This document shows positions 1 to 5,066 of a DNA stretch of 5,066 bases, in pieces. Both the position numbers and the translations under genes were made by a program. Under the pieces are notes generated by a model. The model made no database searches and was not told the DNA's origin. It saw only the letters and a list, made by a program, of their open reading frames with translations. Origin of the DNA: Alphaproteobacteria bacterium (lineage in GTDB: Bacteria > Pseudomonadota > Alphaproteobacteria > Sphingomonadales > Sphingomonadaceae); NCBI GenBank assembly GCA_016650315.1, contig JAENVZ010000221.1, forward strand, positions 1 to 5,066, read 5' to 3'. Every line of letters starts with the position of its first letter. Position 1 is the stretch's first letter.

Positions 1-680
1 GGATAGGGGTTAAAGCCCCCCAGGATCACGACCTTGCCCGCCATGTCCGTGCCTGCAACATGCGCATACATGCTCTTGATCTTTTGCGTATCATAAGCGG
101 TCAGGCCAGCGAAAATCAGCACGCCAATAGCGCTGATCGCCAGATCCATCACCGTCGACTGCAAGAAAATGTTGATGATCATCGCCACCAACAGACCAAC
201 AACACCCATGATCAGGAACGTGCCGAAACCCGACAAATCCTTTTTGGTCGTATAGCCAAAGAGGCTAAGACCCGCAAAAGCCGCCGCCGTTGCAAAAAAT
301 GTCTGCGCGATCGACGTCCCGGTATAAACCAGGAAGATCGTCGACATGCTCAAACCCATGACCGTCGCAAAGCCCCAGAACAGCGCCTGCGCCGCGCCTG
401 TTGAAAGCCGGTTGATGCCAAAACTCATCACCATCACAAACGCTAGCGGCGAAAAGATGATAAGGTATTTCATCAGGCCGGGGCCCATCATGATGTCGGC
501 AGCCATTCCGCTGCTCGCAAACAACATCGCAACAACACCTGTCAGCAGCACGCCGCTCGACATGTAATTGTACACCGAAAGCATATGGGACCGCAGCCCC
601 GCATCGAATGCGGCATCACGTATTCCGGTGGTTGCACCAAAACCCGTGGCTGTCGTCCGGGGGTCAGACCAGTTCGCCAT
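1..680 (-). CDS. Bax inhibitor-1 / YccA family membrane protein (3' end cut by window edge)
   Basis: Inner-membrane protein of the BI-1 (TMBIM/YccA/YetJ) family; members are multi-span proteins linked to calcium or proton leak and, for YccA, to modulation of the FtsH protease. The visible 226 codons begin MANWSDPRTT and contain family signatures: an N-terminal LRSHMLSVYNYM segment (residues 29-40), SFGINRLSTG (86-95), FLVYTGTSIAQ (116-126), GYTTKKDLSGFGTFLIMG (142-159) and AGLTAYDTQKIKSMY (191-205). Six hydrophobic segments can be seen near residues 40-56, 72-88, 97-118, 124-142, 152-173 and 180-196; a seventh would lie beyond the edge. The ATG at 680 is preceded by GGAG at 691-694, 10 nt away. 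No stop occurs before the window ends. After residue 220 (VVILG) the reading frame gives GFNPY where the family has GALTLYLDF, suggesting a frame break in the G6 run (16-21). Divergent from thpR. Confidence 0.9.
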   Translation of the reverse strand, partial: MANWSDPRTTATGFGATTGIRDAAFDAGLRSHMLSVYNYMSSGVLLTGVVAMLFASSGMAADIMMGPGLMKYLIIFSPLAFVMVMSFGINRLSTGAAQALFWGFATVMGLSMSTIFLVYTGTSIAQTFFATAAAFAGLSLFGYTTKKDLSGFGTFLIMGVVGLLVAMIINIFLQSTVMDLAISAIGVLIFAGLTAYDTQKIKSMYAHVAGTDMAGKVVILGGFNPY

Positions 681-728
681 CGCAAATCATCTCCATCAGT
701 TTCTCGGCCCGTGTGCCGACTACAGTGC

Positions 729-757
729 AATATCGTAGGATTGCTCTCCAGTTTCAA
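729..757 (-). promoter_or_regulatory. Candidate sigma-70-type promoter for the Bax inhibitor gene
   Basis: On the minus strand there is TTGAAA (752-757; 5 of 6 to TTGACA), a 17-nt spacer, then GATATT (729-734; 4 of 6 to TATAAT). Transcription would start near 722 and give a leader of about 40 nt before the ATG at 680, with the GGAG ribosome site inside it. Spacing is ideal, but this is a match by eye only. No sigma-32 style CCCCAT element was found behind the CTTGAAA, so a heat-shock promoter is not supported. Confidence 0.4.
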
Positions 758-812
758 GGAAAACCGAAATGTTGCCGGTCGATTTATCCCGCGACATGGG
801 TTAATTTCCCCT

Positions 813-1346
813 ATGCATCGCCTGTTTATCGCTATTGCGCTGCCCGTTGCCATACGGACGAAACTTCTTTCGATCATGGGCGGCATAGATGGCGCGCGAT
901 GGCAAACCGACGCGCAATTGCACCTGACCCTGCGCTTCATTGGCGAGGTGGACCGGCATCAGGCACAGGATATTGCGGCGGCGCTTGGCGGGATTGGCGC
1001 GGCACCCTTTGCAATAAGATTAAGTTCCGCGGGCACCTTCGACCGGCGTGGGCGCGTCGATGCCCTCTGGGTCGGCGTAACGCCGCACGATGAACTCAAA
1101 GCCCTGCACAACAAGGTCGATCGCGCCTGCACCCTTGTCGGTGTCGCACCCGACAAGCGCGCTTATCTGCCCCACATTACGCTTGCGCGTCTCAACCGAT
1201 CCTCTGGTCCCGTTGACAATTTCCTGGCTTTGCACGCGGGCTTTTCAAGCACGGAATTCACGATTGACCAGTTTGGCCTGTTCGAAAGCGAACTGGGTCG
1301 GCAGGGCGCCGTCTATCATCTGGTGGAACGCTATCGCCTCGCGTGA
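813..1346 (+). CDS. thpR: RNA 2',3'-cyclic phosphodiesterase (2'-5' RNA ligase family, LigT/ThpR)
   Basis: Cytoplasmic 2H phosphoesterase superfamily enzyme. Family members hydrolyse RNA 2',3'-cyclic phosphate ends to 2'-phosphates and can join tRNA halves through 2'-5' bonds. The 177-residue product has the typical start MHRLFIAIALP and both HxT catalytic motifs: LHLTLRFIG (His37, Thr39) and LPHITLARL (His121, Thr123). The length fits the usual 175-190 residues, and the domain looks complete. The frame stays open upstream to an ATG at 585, but those 76 extra residues run through the spacer and antisense to the Bax inhibitor gene and have no family counterpart, so the ATG at 813 is preferred. 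The ribosome binding site there is weak, so the start rests on homology. The gene converges on the phosphatase gene with one base between the stops. No promoter could be picked out with confidence. Confidence 0.93.
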   Translation: MHRLFIAIALPVAIRTKLLSIMGGIDGARWQTDAQLHLTLRFIGEVDRHQAQDIAAALGGIGAAPFAIRLSSAGTFDRRGRVDALWVGVTPHDELKALHNKVDRACTLVGVAPDKRAYLPHITLARLNRSSGPVDNFLALHAGFSSTEFTIDQFGLFESELGRQGAVYHLVERYRLA

Positions 1347-1353
1347 ATCACGC
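1341..1353. repeat. Odd palindrome spanning both convergent stop codons
   Basis: GCGTGA-A-TCACGC is a perfect inverted repeat with 6-base arms and a 1-base centre. It contains the thpR stop (TGA, 1344-1346) and, on the other strand, the phosphatase stop (1348-1350). It lacks a flanking T-run on either side, so it is not a classical terminator. It may be chance produced by two TGA stops facing each other. Confidence 0.5.
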
Positions 1354-1821
1354 CGCCCCGCTGCCCGTCAAAGCGTCCAGAAATCCTTCGACGCCCGTTG
1401 TCACATCGGCCCATGCAACCTCAAATCCTTCGTCTCCGCCAAAATAGGGATCAACAACACCGCCCCCCGCTCGACCTGGCACATAGTCTAGCAGCAGTGA
1501 CAAACGCGCTGTCGCTCCGGTCGGGCGCTCCACCTCCAGATCGCGCAGATTATCAGCATCAAGCGCCAATATGTGCGTGAACCGTACGAAATCCTCGGCG
1601 GATACCTGTCTTGCCCGGTATCCGCTGATGTCGATGCCGTGCCGACGCGCCACCGCCACCGCGCGGCGATCGGGCGGCTTGCCCACATGCCAATCGCCAG
1701 TTCCAGCGGAATCGACCCCCATGTCCAGCGCGCGTGCCGCAATCGCCTGCCGCAATGCCGCTTCCGCCAATGGCGAACGGCAGATATTGCCCAGGCACAC
1801 GAACAGGATATTGGCGATCAT
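1348..1821 (-). CDS. Low molecular weight protein tyrosine phosphatase
   Basis: Cytoplasmic LMW-PTP of 157 residues, the usual length. The N-terminal P-loop VCLGNICRSP fits C-x5-R-S, with nucleophile Cys9 and phosphate-binding Arg15. The general-acid loop is VVDPYFGG (Asp124, Pro125, Tyr126). SAGTGDWHVGKPPDRRA (38-54) and HGIDISGYRARQV (61-73) are also family signatures. Such enzymes dephosphorylate phosphotyrosine, often on exopolysaccharide tyrosine kinases, or act in arsenate reduction; the substrate here is unknown, and no kinase or polysaccharide gene lies nearby. The frame is open up to 1869, but the ATG at 1821 starts the domain exactly (MIANILFVCLGN) and has AGG at 1828-1830, 6 nt upstream; an ATG two codons earlier (1827) abuts that AGG and is less likely. 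Only 19 nt separate it from the superoxide dismutase stop, so the two are probably cotranscribed. It is not an ArsC-fused or otherwise extended form. Confidence 0.93.
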   Translation of the reverse strand: MIANILFVCLGNICRSPLAEAALRQAIAARALDMGVDSAGTGDWHVGKPPDRRAVAVARRHGIDISGYRARQVSAEDFVRFTHILALDADNLRDLEVERPTGATARLSLLLDYVPGRAGGGVVDPYFGGDEGFEVAWADVTTGVEGFLDALTGSGAA

Positions 1822-1840
1822 ACGCATCCTGACTGCGGCA

Positions 1841-2389
1841 TCATCCAGCCGCAAATACGCCGCAGGCAATACGCCCGCCGCTGTTGCCCGATGGATCCGT
1901 CATCAAATCATCCGGCCCGGCGTGAATGACCATCGCCGCTCCATCAGCATCCAGCAACGGATTGCTTCCTCCCGTCACACTCGCGCCAGCAATGGTGATT
2001 TCCAGGCTGCCTTGGCCATCAACGCCGATCAGCAGATTGGGCAAATCGCCCATATGCATGCCTTGGGGATTATTCCTGCCATGCGCCCGGCCCGCTGGAT
2101 TCCAGTGGCCGCCTGCGCTGGCGAAATCGGGCGGCGTACAATTGCCGGTCATGTGGACGTGCACGCCATGCGATCCGGCGGGCAAGCCTTCGCCTGTGAT
2201 CGTCAGCCTGATAGCGTCACCAGTATCCGCTGCCTGCACATGTCCGCGCGGCGATCCATCGGCCGCGAACAACATCGCCATCGCCGTCTGCCCACCTGCG
2301 GATTGTTCGGCATCCTTCGTCGCCATGTCGCCAGTGGCACAGGCTCCAAGCAGGATGGTGGAGGTCAACAAAATCAGGGCGTTGGGCAT
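1841..2389 (-). CDS. sodC: Cu/Zn superoxide dismutase, predicted lipoprotein
   Basis: Periplasmic enzyme converting superoxide to hydrogen peroxide and oxygen. The 182-residue product begins with a lipoprotein signal, hydrophobic residues 4-14 and lipobox LLGAC with acylated Cys17; Ala at +2 suggests outer-membrane sorting. The complete metal site is visible by comparison with canonical SOD1: GVHVH gives copper ligands His77 and His79, His95 (GGHWNP) is the bridging histidine, His103, His112 and Asp115 are the remaining zinc ligands, and His156 (VIHAGPDD) is the fourth copper ligand. Cys84 and Cys176 match the conserved disulfide, and Arg173 in GGRIACG is the substrate-guiding arginine. The start ATG at 2389 has GGAG at 2397-2400, 7 nt upstream. 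It is the first gene of a probable unit with the downstream phosphatase (19 nt). The ompA terminator upstream implies a separate promoter in 2390-2495, though I see no convincing -35/-10 pair there. Confidence 0.95.
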   Translation of the reverse strand: MPNALILLTSTILLGACATGDMATKDAEQSAGGQTAMAMLFAADGSPRGHVQAADTGDAIRLTITGEGLPAGSHGVHVHMTGNCTPPDFASAGGHWNPAGRAHGRNNPQGMHMGDLPNLLIGVDGQGSLEITIAGASVTGGSNPLLDADGAAMVIHAGPDDLMTDPSGNSGGRIACGVFAAG

Positions 2390-2495
2390 GTCTTGGCTCC
2401 ATCATTGCACTGAACATTCACGGCATGAACGCCGACATCCGCACAATGTTGCCTGATTCAATCCTCGTGTCGAAACAATTTCGTGGAACCCTATG

Positions 2496-2526
2496 AAAAA
2501 AGGGGCCGGCCAATCGGCCGACCCCT
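2496..2526 (-). terminator. Rho-independent terminator of the OmpA gene
   Basis: Read on the minus strand this is an 11-bp stem, AGGGGUCGGCC pairing with GGCCGGCCCCU around a GAUU loop, followed directly by six U (2496-2501). One pair is U-G, which is a C-A mismatch if read on the plus strand; together with the U-run this fixes the direction as minus. It begins 32 nt after the ompA stop codon, as expected for a single-gene transcript end, and isolates ompA from sodC. Confidence 0.9.
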
Positions 2527-2558
2527 CATTTCTGTAACCCAACCCGAAGGTCGGAATA

Positions 2559-3614
2559 TTACATGCCCGAACCCGGACCGTAGGTGATTTCCACACGACG
2601 GTTCTGCAGTTCACGAACACCGTCTGCGGTTTCAACGCGCGGGGCGCTTTCACCAAAGGCCTCGGTGCTGATGACGCCGTCAGGAATACCCTTCGAAGCC
2701 ATGTAAGCGCGAACCGCGTCCGCACGGCGTTGTGACAAACCAACGTTGTAGGATGCCCCACCTGACTTGTCCGCGTGACCAGCCAGCATCACGTTTGCGC
2801 TGCCGCAATCGCTGTAGGCGGAAATCGCATTGTCCAGAATGGTCGCTGCGTCAGGCGTAATGTCCGACTGATCCCATTCGAAAAACACGATATACGGTCC
2901 AGGCGTGCACACCGCAGCCGCAGGCGGAGGAGGAGGAGGAGGCGGGGGAGGAGGAGGAGGTGGTGGCGGAGGAGGAGGCGGAGGAGCTTCCGGCTCACCG
3001 AAGTTGTAGGTCAGACCCGCCAAAAGGCTGTGTGAACGGAAACGGGTCGAAATATCCTCGCCCCCAAAACCGACAACATCCACATTGGAAGCGTTGAAGA
3101 ACCGATATTTAAGGCTGGCATCCAACCGGCTTGTGATCGGCATACGAACGCCAGCCAGAGCCTGCCAGGCAAAACCTGTATCCGTATCATAAACGACGTC
3201 CTCGACGTTAATACGCACGCGCGCCACACCGACGCCACCGCCGACAAAGCCCTGCAGGCCGTCATCTGGACCGAAGTCCAGCAAGCCATTCAGCATGAAG
3301 CTGAGCGCAGTGGTATTATTGCCGGTCGTAAAGACGCCATCGGAGTCCGAGACATCTTTCAGGGACGCCCGACGATAGCCGACTTCGGCTTCCGCACGGA
3401 ACGGACCAAAATCATAGCCGATAACGCCATCAACGTCATAACCGACTTTGCTGTCGGCTGTGGCCACGTTGGAAACGCCATCGACATCAAAGTCATAATC
3501 CTCGATAAGCACACCACCAGCGTCACCGCCGATATACCAGGAGTTGTCACGAGCGAGGGCCGGACTGGCCAATGCCGTGGAGGCGAGTGCCGCAGCTAAG
3601 GCAAGCTTCCGCAT
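2559..3614 (-). CDS. OmpA family outer membrane protein: beta-barrel, poly-proline linker, peptidoglycan-binding domain
   Basis: Outer-membrane protein of 351 residues that anchors the outer membrane to peptidoglycan. Order of parts: signal peptide 1-21 (MRKLALAAAL..., cleavage after ALA, before Arg22); an eight-strand OmpA-like barrel about 23-206 with alternating strands such as WYIGGDAGG, FRAEAEVGYRR and SLLAGLTYNF; a linker of 21 consecutive prolines (211-231); and an OmpA C-terminal domain about 240-346. That domain has GHADKSG and YNVGLSQRRADAV; Asp282 and Arg297 have the same 15-residue spacing as the diaminopimelate-binding pair of known OmpA proteins, and RRVEITY (339-345) is the usual last strand. 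The canonical GHTD motif is GHAD here. Cys236 and Cys270 could form a disulfide. The ATG at 3614 has AAAGGGGA (3620-3627), 5 nt upstream. It is probably a monocistronic, highly expressed gene, ending at the terminator just downstream. Several paralogues usually exist per sphingomonad genome, so no specific symbol is given. Confidence 0.95.
   Translation of the reverse strand: MRKLALAAALASTALASPALARDNSWYIGGDAGGVLIEDYDFDVDGVSNVATADSKVGYDVDGVIGYDFGPFRAEAEVGYRRASLKDVSDSDGVFTTGNNTTALSFMLNGLLDFGPDDGLQGFVGGGVGVARVRINVEDVVYDTDTGFAWQALAGVRMPITSRLDASLKYRFFNASNVDVVGFGGEDISTRFRSHSLLAGLTYNFGEPEAPPPPPPPPPPPPPPPPPPPPPAAAVCTPGPYIVFFEWDQSDITPDAATILDNAISAYSDCGSANVMLAGHADKSGGASYNVGLSQRRADAVRAYMASKGIPDGVISTEAFGESAPRVETADGVRELQNRRVEITYGPGSGM
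2922..2984 (-). repeat. In-frame CCN triplet tract encoding 21 consecutive prolines (GGA-rich on plus strand)
   Basis: Twenty-one successive proline codons, mostly CCT with some CCG, CCA and one CCC, forming an imperfect trinucleotide repeat inside the OmpA linker. Length changes by whole triplets would keep the frame and only alter linker length. The complementary strand is nearly pure purine with repeated GG doublets and one run of five G (2944-2948). Such a proline run is expected to need elongation factor P for smooth translation. Confidence 0.9.
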
Positions 3615-3757
3615 AGTAATCCCCTTTCAAAATGGTCACGTTGGACTGTAAAAACCCTCTAATCCCAAGAAAGTTTCCGTGCAAGGATTGAAATCACTAT
3701 TCTGTTGCTAAATTATCACAGTTTATCCCTGATTTCTTGTCATAGATTCATAGCCTT
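3615..3757 (-). promoter_or_regulatory. Leader and promoter region of the OmpA gene
   Basis: A 143-nt non-coding gap, clearly richer in A and T than its flanks, between the DUF2793 stop and the ompA start. The best promoter-like element is an extended -10, TGTGATAAT, at 3712-3720 (GATAAT is 5 of 6 to TATAAT, with the TG dinucleotide in place). It lacks a good -35 at normal spacing; a TTGACA-like ATGACA lies 20 nt upstream (3738-3743), too far by about 3 nt. Transcription from it would give a leader of about 90 nt, plausible for an ompA gene. A strong ribosome site, AAAGGGGA, is at 3620-3627. No convincing terminator for the DUF2793 gene is seen here. Confidence 0.4.
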
Positions 3758-4267
3758 TCAAACTCCGCCATCAATCAGTCCATGGTCCTGCAAGGCATTT
3801 AAAATTGCTGCGATTGCCGTCCGCGCTTCGCCATCCACAGTAGAACCGCCGGTTGGCGCGGCGATAGCGGCCTGCTGTTCGCCTACGACCTGAATATTTG
3901 ACACATAAAAACCGTCCGGTCGGACAGCGCTTTGCACCCACCCGCTTCCATTGTAAAAATAATCCAGTCCCTCATCCAGAACTGCAACGCGCAGTCCGGC
4001 CCGTGGCGCAATGAACCGCCAACCACCCCCTGTCCAACAAGCCAATTCACCTGAATGCCCACCCCACTCCCCTGTGGGAGAACCGCCGACAATCCAGCCA
4101 TCTCCCGATCCCGGTGTTGCGGGAGGATCAGAAACCACCGCGGACTGCGCCTGGGCATGGATCAGCATATCGACCAATATCAGCACTTCATTGTGCGTTA
4201 TCTCTTTTTGCGCCTGCCCACTATACAGGTAGGGAAACGCAAAACGTGGCGTTGCATCATCGGACAT
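3758..4267 (-). CDS. DUF2793 domain-containing protein, probable GTA/phage tail accessory or fibre protein
   Basis: A 169-residue protein with no signal peptide or membrane segment. Its start, PRFAFPYLYSGQAQKEITHN (7-26), and the aromatic stretch GDGWIVGGSPTGEWGGHSG (55-73), ACWTGGGWRFIAPRAG (76-91), DYFYNGSGW (102-110) match the DUF2793 pattern, a family found mainly with phage or GTA structural genes in alphaproteobacteria. A short linker leads to a separate C-terminal block, SNIQVVGEQQAAIAAPTGGS (123-142) followed by VDGEARTAIAAILNALQDHGLI, which I recall as a recurrent tail on such proteins. The biochemical role is unknown; position after the megatron suggests a virion surface or attachment part (inference). 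The ATG at 4267 has AAGGAAG, 5 nt upstream, and lies 20 nt after the preceding stop, so it is likely cotranscribed with the baseplate gene. The family call is good, the function is not established. Confidence 0.85.
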   Translation of the reverse strand: MSDDATPRFAFPYLYSGQAQKEITHNEVLILVDMLIHAQAQSAVVSDPPATPGSGDGWIVGGSPTGEWGGHSGELACWTGGGWRFIAPRAGLRVAVLDEGLDYFYNGSGWVQSAVRPDGFYVSNIQVVGEQQAAIAAPTGGSTVDGEARTAIAAILNALQDHGLIDGGV

Positions 4268-4287
4268 GCGATCTTCCTTTCATTGTT

Positions 4288-5066
4288 TCAAAGTGCGATC
4301 GGGCATGACAGAGGCCGGCTGATCCCGCGCGCGCCGATCTGGACGACCTCCAGGGTCAAAACACTCCCGCCAGCGGCCTCGTCCGTCGCGGCCATCGCCG
4401 CGCTGTAAAGAAACATCGGTGTTGACGTTTCCACTGTCCGCACCACCGTTGACCCTGCCAATATGCGTAATCGATACCGTTCAAATTCCTCGTCAAGTGG
4501 CGCATCGATATGATCGTCCCAAGTCCAGCCTGTCCGGCTGCGCCGCACCCAGGTCACCGATCGATCACCGGCCCCGTCAAGCGCCGTCTGCAAGTGCACT
4601 GGCGAAGGTGGCCTCAGCGCATTGCCCGCAACCGTGATGTTGGCAGCGGCAGGTTCCACATCGCCGACGCCAATAGCAAGCATAGCCAAAGCGTCCCCCA
4701 TCCGCACATATTGGTCCGGCACGGCTTGCCGTGAATCTATCTCGATCAACAAAAATTTCTCGCCGCTGGCATGACCATCCATCGCCCATTCCGTACCGCG
4801 CCGGCCGCGCAACAGACGGCTCAACCGATATTGCCGTGCCCCTGTTTGCTGCACCTGTCCGAACTGCAACAATTCCTCGCCGACAAGGCACAGATTGGCA
4901 CCACGCAACAGCGCGTCATCGCTCACGCCCGCCAACACCATATCGTCGGCCAGCAATTCCACATCCAGCATGGCGACATCGTCGAATGACACCGCGCTGC
5001 CCGTTGCCAGCGCCGACAGGCTCGACCCCATGATCGTGGGCAGGCCGGTCTGGCCAATGCCCACCA
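4288..5066 (-). CDS. GTA/phage baseplate multidomain ('megatron') protein, C-terminal fragment (5' end cut by window edge)
   Basis: The C-terminal 258 residues of a much larger protein; the frame is open through the right edge, and the GTG at 5064 is an internal valine, not a start. The fragment resembles the end of the GTA TIM-barrel-like / phage tail protein (orfg15 of the Rhodobacter capsulatus GTA), usually around 1200-1300 residues. The best signature is near residues 58-107: LCLVGEELLQFGQVQQTG then YRLSRLLRGRRGTEWAM and H-x2-GEKFLLI, followed by a fibronectin-like region (RPPSPVHLQTAL, VTWVRRSRTGW, ERYRLRILAG) and a C-terminal TLEVVQIGARGISRP. This protein forms the tail-tip hub and contributes to cell-envelope penetration in GTA particles. 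Stop TGA at 4288-4290. Whether the rest of the cluster is intact cannot be seen, so a phage remnant is an alternative to a GTA. Confidence 0.82.
   Translation of the reverse strand, partial: VGIGQTGLPTIMGSSLSALATGSAVSFDDVAMLDVELLADDMVLAGVSDDALLRGANLCLVGEELLQFGQVQQTGARQYRLSRLLRGRRGTEWAMDGHASGEKFLLIEIDSRQAVPDQYVRMGDALAMLAIGVGDVEPAAANITVAGNALRPPSPVHLQTALDGAGDRSVTWVRRSRTGWTWDDHIDAPLDEEFERYRLRILAGSTVVRTVETSTPMFLYSAAMAATDEAAGGSVLTLEVVQIGARGISRPLSCPIAL

Noticed and set aside
60..404. A 114-codon open frame on the plus strand
   Set aside because: Antisense shadow of the Bax inhibitor gene; the product is Arg/His/Gln-rich without domains.
752..758. CTTGAAA as a heat-shock (sigma-32) -35 element for the Bax inhibitor gene
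   Set aside because: No CCCCAT-like -10 at 13-15 nt; the downstream sequence fits the housekeeping sigma better.
585..812. N-terminal extension of ThpR by 76 residues
   Set aside because: The extension overlaps the Bax inhibitor gene on the other strand and its promoter, and family members start at the MHRLFIAI motif.
1571..2413. A 280-codon open frame on the plus strand
   Set aside because: It lies antisense to sodC and the phosphatase gene, both of which have full catalytic motifs; the predicted protein is low-complexity, Arg/His-rich and resembles no family.
2422..2435. Small inverted repeat CGGC-N6-GCCG upstream of sodC, considered as an operator
   Set aside because: Only 4-bp arms in G/C-rich DNA; expected by chance and not placed on a recognisable promoter.
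2402..2761. A 119-codon minus-strand frame between sodC and ompA
   Set aside because: It runs through the ompA terminator and the out-of-frame ompA 3' end and has no recognisable features.
2775..3035. Arg-rich plus-strand frame (86 codons)
   Set aside because: The arginine runs come from the GGA-rich strand of the proline tract in ompA; it is a repeat artefact.
3640..3695. Possible terminator for the DUF2793 gene (GGATT/AATCC pairing before a T5 run)
   Set aside because: The stem is only 5 bp with a loop of about 19 nt, and the T-run does not follow it directly.

Overview
The window looks like chromosomal DNA from an alphaproteobacterium of the order Sphingomonadales. The basis is recognition by eye of several protein families and their arrangement: an OmpA-type porin with a long poly-proline linker, a DUF2793 protein directly after the end of a gene transfer agent (GTA) 'megatron' baseplate protein, and a Cu/Zn superoxide dismutase lipoprotein. 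Genus cannot be resolved without a search. The window is almost fully coding, carries seven genes, and no tRNA, rRNA, insertion sequence or CRISPR array was seen.

Layout. From the right end, reading leftwards on the minus strand: the C-terminal 258 residues of a large GTA/phage-tail baseplate protein (4288-5066), then a DUF2793 protein (3758-4267) 20 nt downstream with its own strong ribosome binding site. A 143-nt gap follows that probably holds the promoter and leader of an outer-membrane OmpA family protein (2559-3614). That gene ends in a clear Rho-independent terminator (2496-2526). Next, still on minus, is a probable two-gene unit: a periplasmic Cu/Zn superoxide dismutase lipoprotein (1841-2389) and a low molecular weight protein tyrosine phosphatase (1348-1821), 19 nt apart. 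On the plus strand, RNA 2',3'-cyclic phosphodiesterase ThpR (813-1346) converges on the phosphatase gene with one base between the stop codons. A Bax inhibitor-1 family membrane protein (minus, 680 to the left edge) is divergent from thpR across a 132-nt spacer with a plausible promoter.

How they fit together. The right third is the distal end of a GTA or GTA-like tail module. The rest is ordinary envelope and housekeeping content: outer-membrane anchoring to peptidoglycan, periplasmic superoxide defence, a small phosphatase, RNA end repair or 2'-5' ligation, and a membrane ion-channel-like protein. Nothing here amounts to a clearly new system. The points most worth a second look are the GTA-edge DUF2793 protein with its separate C-terminal module, the 21-proline tract in OmpA with its matching purine triplet repeat, and a probable frame break in the Bax inhibitor gene within 25 bases of the window's left edge.
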